Below, piece by piece: positions 62,699 to 64,000 of a stretch of DNA of 64,000 bases. Under the pieces are notes generated by a model that was not told the origin of the DNA, searched no databases, and saw nothing but the letters and a program-made list of their open reading frames with translations. How positions within the stretch are numbered: position 1 is the first letter of the stretch; every line of letters begins with the position of its first letter. The DNA comes from Myxocyprinus asiaticus (Eukaryota > Chordata > Actinopteri > Cypriniformes > Catostomidae), in the NCBI RefSeq assembly GCF_019703515.2, contig NC_059349.1, forward strand, positions 21,610,744 through 21,674,743, read 5' to 3'. The translations under genes were made by a program, and so were the position numbers.

Positions 62699-63876
62699 CA
62701 GTGCATTCAGAAAGTATTCAGACCCCCTAATTTTTTCACATTGTTTTGTTTTTCACATCAATCTACACTCCATACCCCATAATGACAAAGCAAAACCCAG
62801 ATTTTTGATAACTTGGCAAATGTATTAAAAAGAAGAAACTGAAATAAGTATTCAGACCCTTTGCTATGACATTTGAAATTTTGCTTAGGTGCATCCCATT
62901 TCTCTGGATCATCTTTGAAATGTTTCTATACTTTGATAGGAGTCCACCTGTGGCAAATTCAATTAATTGAACATGATTTGGAAAGGCACACACCTGTCTA
63001 TGTAAGGTCTCACGGCTGAAAATTCATATCAGAGCAAAAACCAAGCCATGAGGTCAAATGAACTGCCTGAAGAGACGGAAACCTCAGTGCTAGACACATA
63101 AAAAAGCACCTAAAGGATTCTCAGACTGTGAGAAACAAGATTCTCTGGTCTGATGAAATGAAGATTGAACTGTTTGGCATCAATGCCAAGCGTCATGTCT
63201 GGAGGAAACCAGATCACCGCTCACCACCTGCACAATACCATCCCAACTGTGAAGCATGATGGTGGTAGCATCATGTTGTGGGGGTGTTTTTCAGCGGCAG
63301 AAACTGGGGGACTGGTCAGGTTTGAAGGAAAGCTGAATACAGCAAAATACAGAGATATCCTTAATGAAAACCTTGTCCAGAGTGCTCAGGACCTCAGACT
63401 GGGCTGAAGGTTCATGTTCCAACAGGACAATGACCCTAAGCACACAGCCAAGACAAAGCAAGAATGGCTTAGGGACAACTCTGTGAATGTCCTTGAGTGG
63501 CTTAGCCAGAGCCTGGACTTGAACCCAATAGATCATCTCTGGAGAGACCTGAAAATGGCTATCCACTGACGGTTCCCATCCAACCTGACAGAGCTTGAGA
63601 GGATCTGCAGAGAAGGATTGCAGAAAATCCCCAAATCCAGGTGTGCAAAGCTTGTCGCATCATAGCAAAAAAGACTTGAGGTTGTAATCGCTGCCAAAGG
63701 TGCTTTAACTAATTACTGATTTAAGGTTATCAAAAATCTGGTTTTTACTTTGTCATGATGGGGTATGGAGTGTAGATTGATGTGAAAGAAATGTTTTAAA
63801 AGCATTTTAGCATAAGGATACAACATAACAAAATGTGAAATATATAAAGGGGTCTGACTACTTTCTGAATGCACTG
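62699..63876 (+). pseudogene. Tc1-like transposon with broken transposase
   Basis: Ends cagtgcattcagaaagtatt and (reverse) cagtgcattcagaaagtagt, with TA on both sides. The + strand keeps transposase pieces such as ILWSDEMKIELFGI-like (63140), GGSIMLWGCFSAAETGG (63261-63311), a cagganaatgaccctaagcac block (63422-63441) and a C-terminal [12 protein letters not shown] block, split by stops (tga, tag) and frame changes. At the right edge of the window, inside presumed vav3 intron 2. Confidence 0.85.
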
Positions 63877-64000
63877 TATGTGGACATTGGGACTAAGTTG
63901 TGAAATTTTAAATAATACCAAGCTATAGACAGTCAGATTTTTTAAATTAAGTTGTTTCCAGGAGTGTTGGTTATGCATGATTATTCAATTTTGAGATGTT

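Noticed and set aside
48947..64000. Third vav3 coding exon
   Set aside because: I searched for a phase-0 exon resembling the expected continuation (VIETLSRLS-like) and found none; Vav genes have very long early introns, so it probably lies outside.

Overview
The window is vertebrate nuclear DNA from a ray-finned fish, most likely a cyprinid. Genes are split into short GT-AG exons separated by long AT-rich introns. The DNA is crowded with Tc1-type transposons, small inverted-repeat elements, a tRNA-derived SINE of cyprinid (HAmo/V-SINE-like) character and a decayed L1. One gene is selenoprotein J, known mainly from fishes and some invertebrates. No bacterial-style operons, rRNA or CRISPR structures are present. 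All gene names come from reading the spliced translations and recalling the families; no database search was possible.

Four protein genes are assembled exon by exon with matching splice phases. (1) The + strand gene at 5254-23781 is the 3' part of an Asef-type Rho/Rac/Cdc42 exchange factor (SH3-DH-PH), best matched to spata13/ASEF2. Its earlier exons lie left of the window. (2) The - strand gene at 36163-25342 is complete endophilin-B (sh3glb1: N-BAR plus SH3), with a candidate 24-nt microexon. (3) The - strand gene at 43918-38392 is a complete selenoprotein J (selenoj). It has an in-frame TGA (Sec262 of about 342 residues) and a SECIS element in the 3' UTR. (4) The + strand gene at 47134-48946 is the first two coding exons of a Vav-family exchange factor, closest to vav3. 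The rest lies to the right.

Layout: spata13 and sh3glb1 are convergent, with poly(A) signals only about 30 bp apart. sh3glb1 and selenoj are in tandem on the minus strand. selenoj and vav3 are divergent, about 3 kb apart. A long spata13 intron holds a GC- and GA-rich, promoter-like block with a 53-codon ORF for a single-span membrane micropeptide that I do not recognise.

The remaining sequence is introns and repeats. It includes five Tc1-like elements, one with an uninterrupted transposase ORF at 52072-53073. There are also several inverted-repeat elements ending in TTAA, hAT-like elements with 8-bp target duplications, two SINE copies, an L1 carcass at 55540-58860 and many microsatellites. 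From 48947 to the right edge no further Vav exon could be found; that 15 kb is intron plus transposons.
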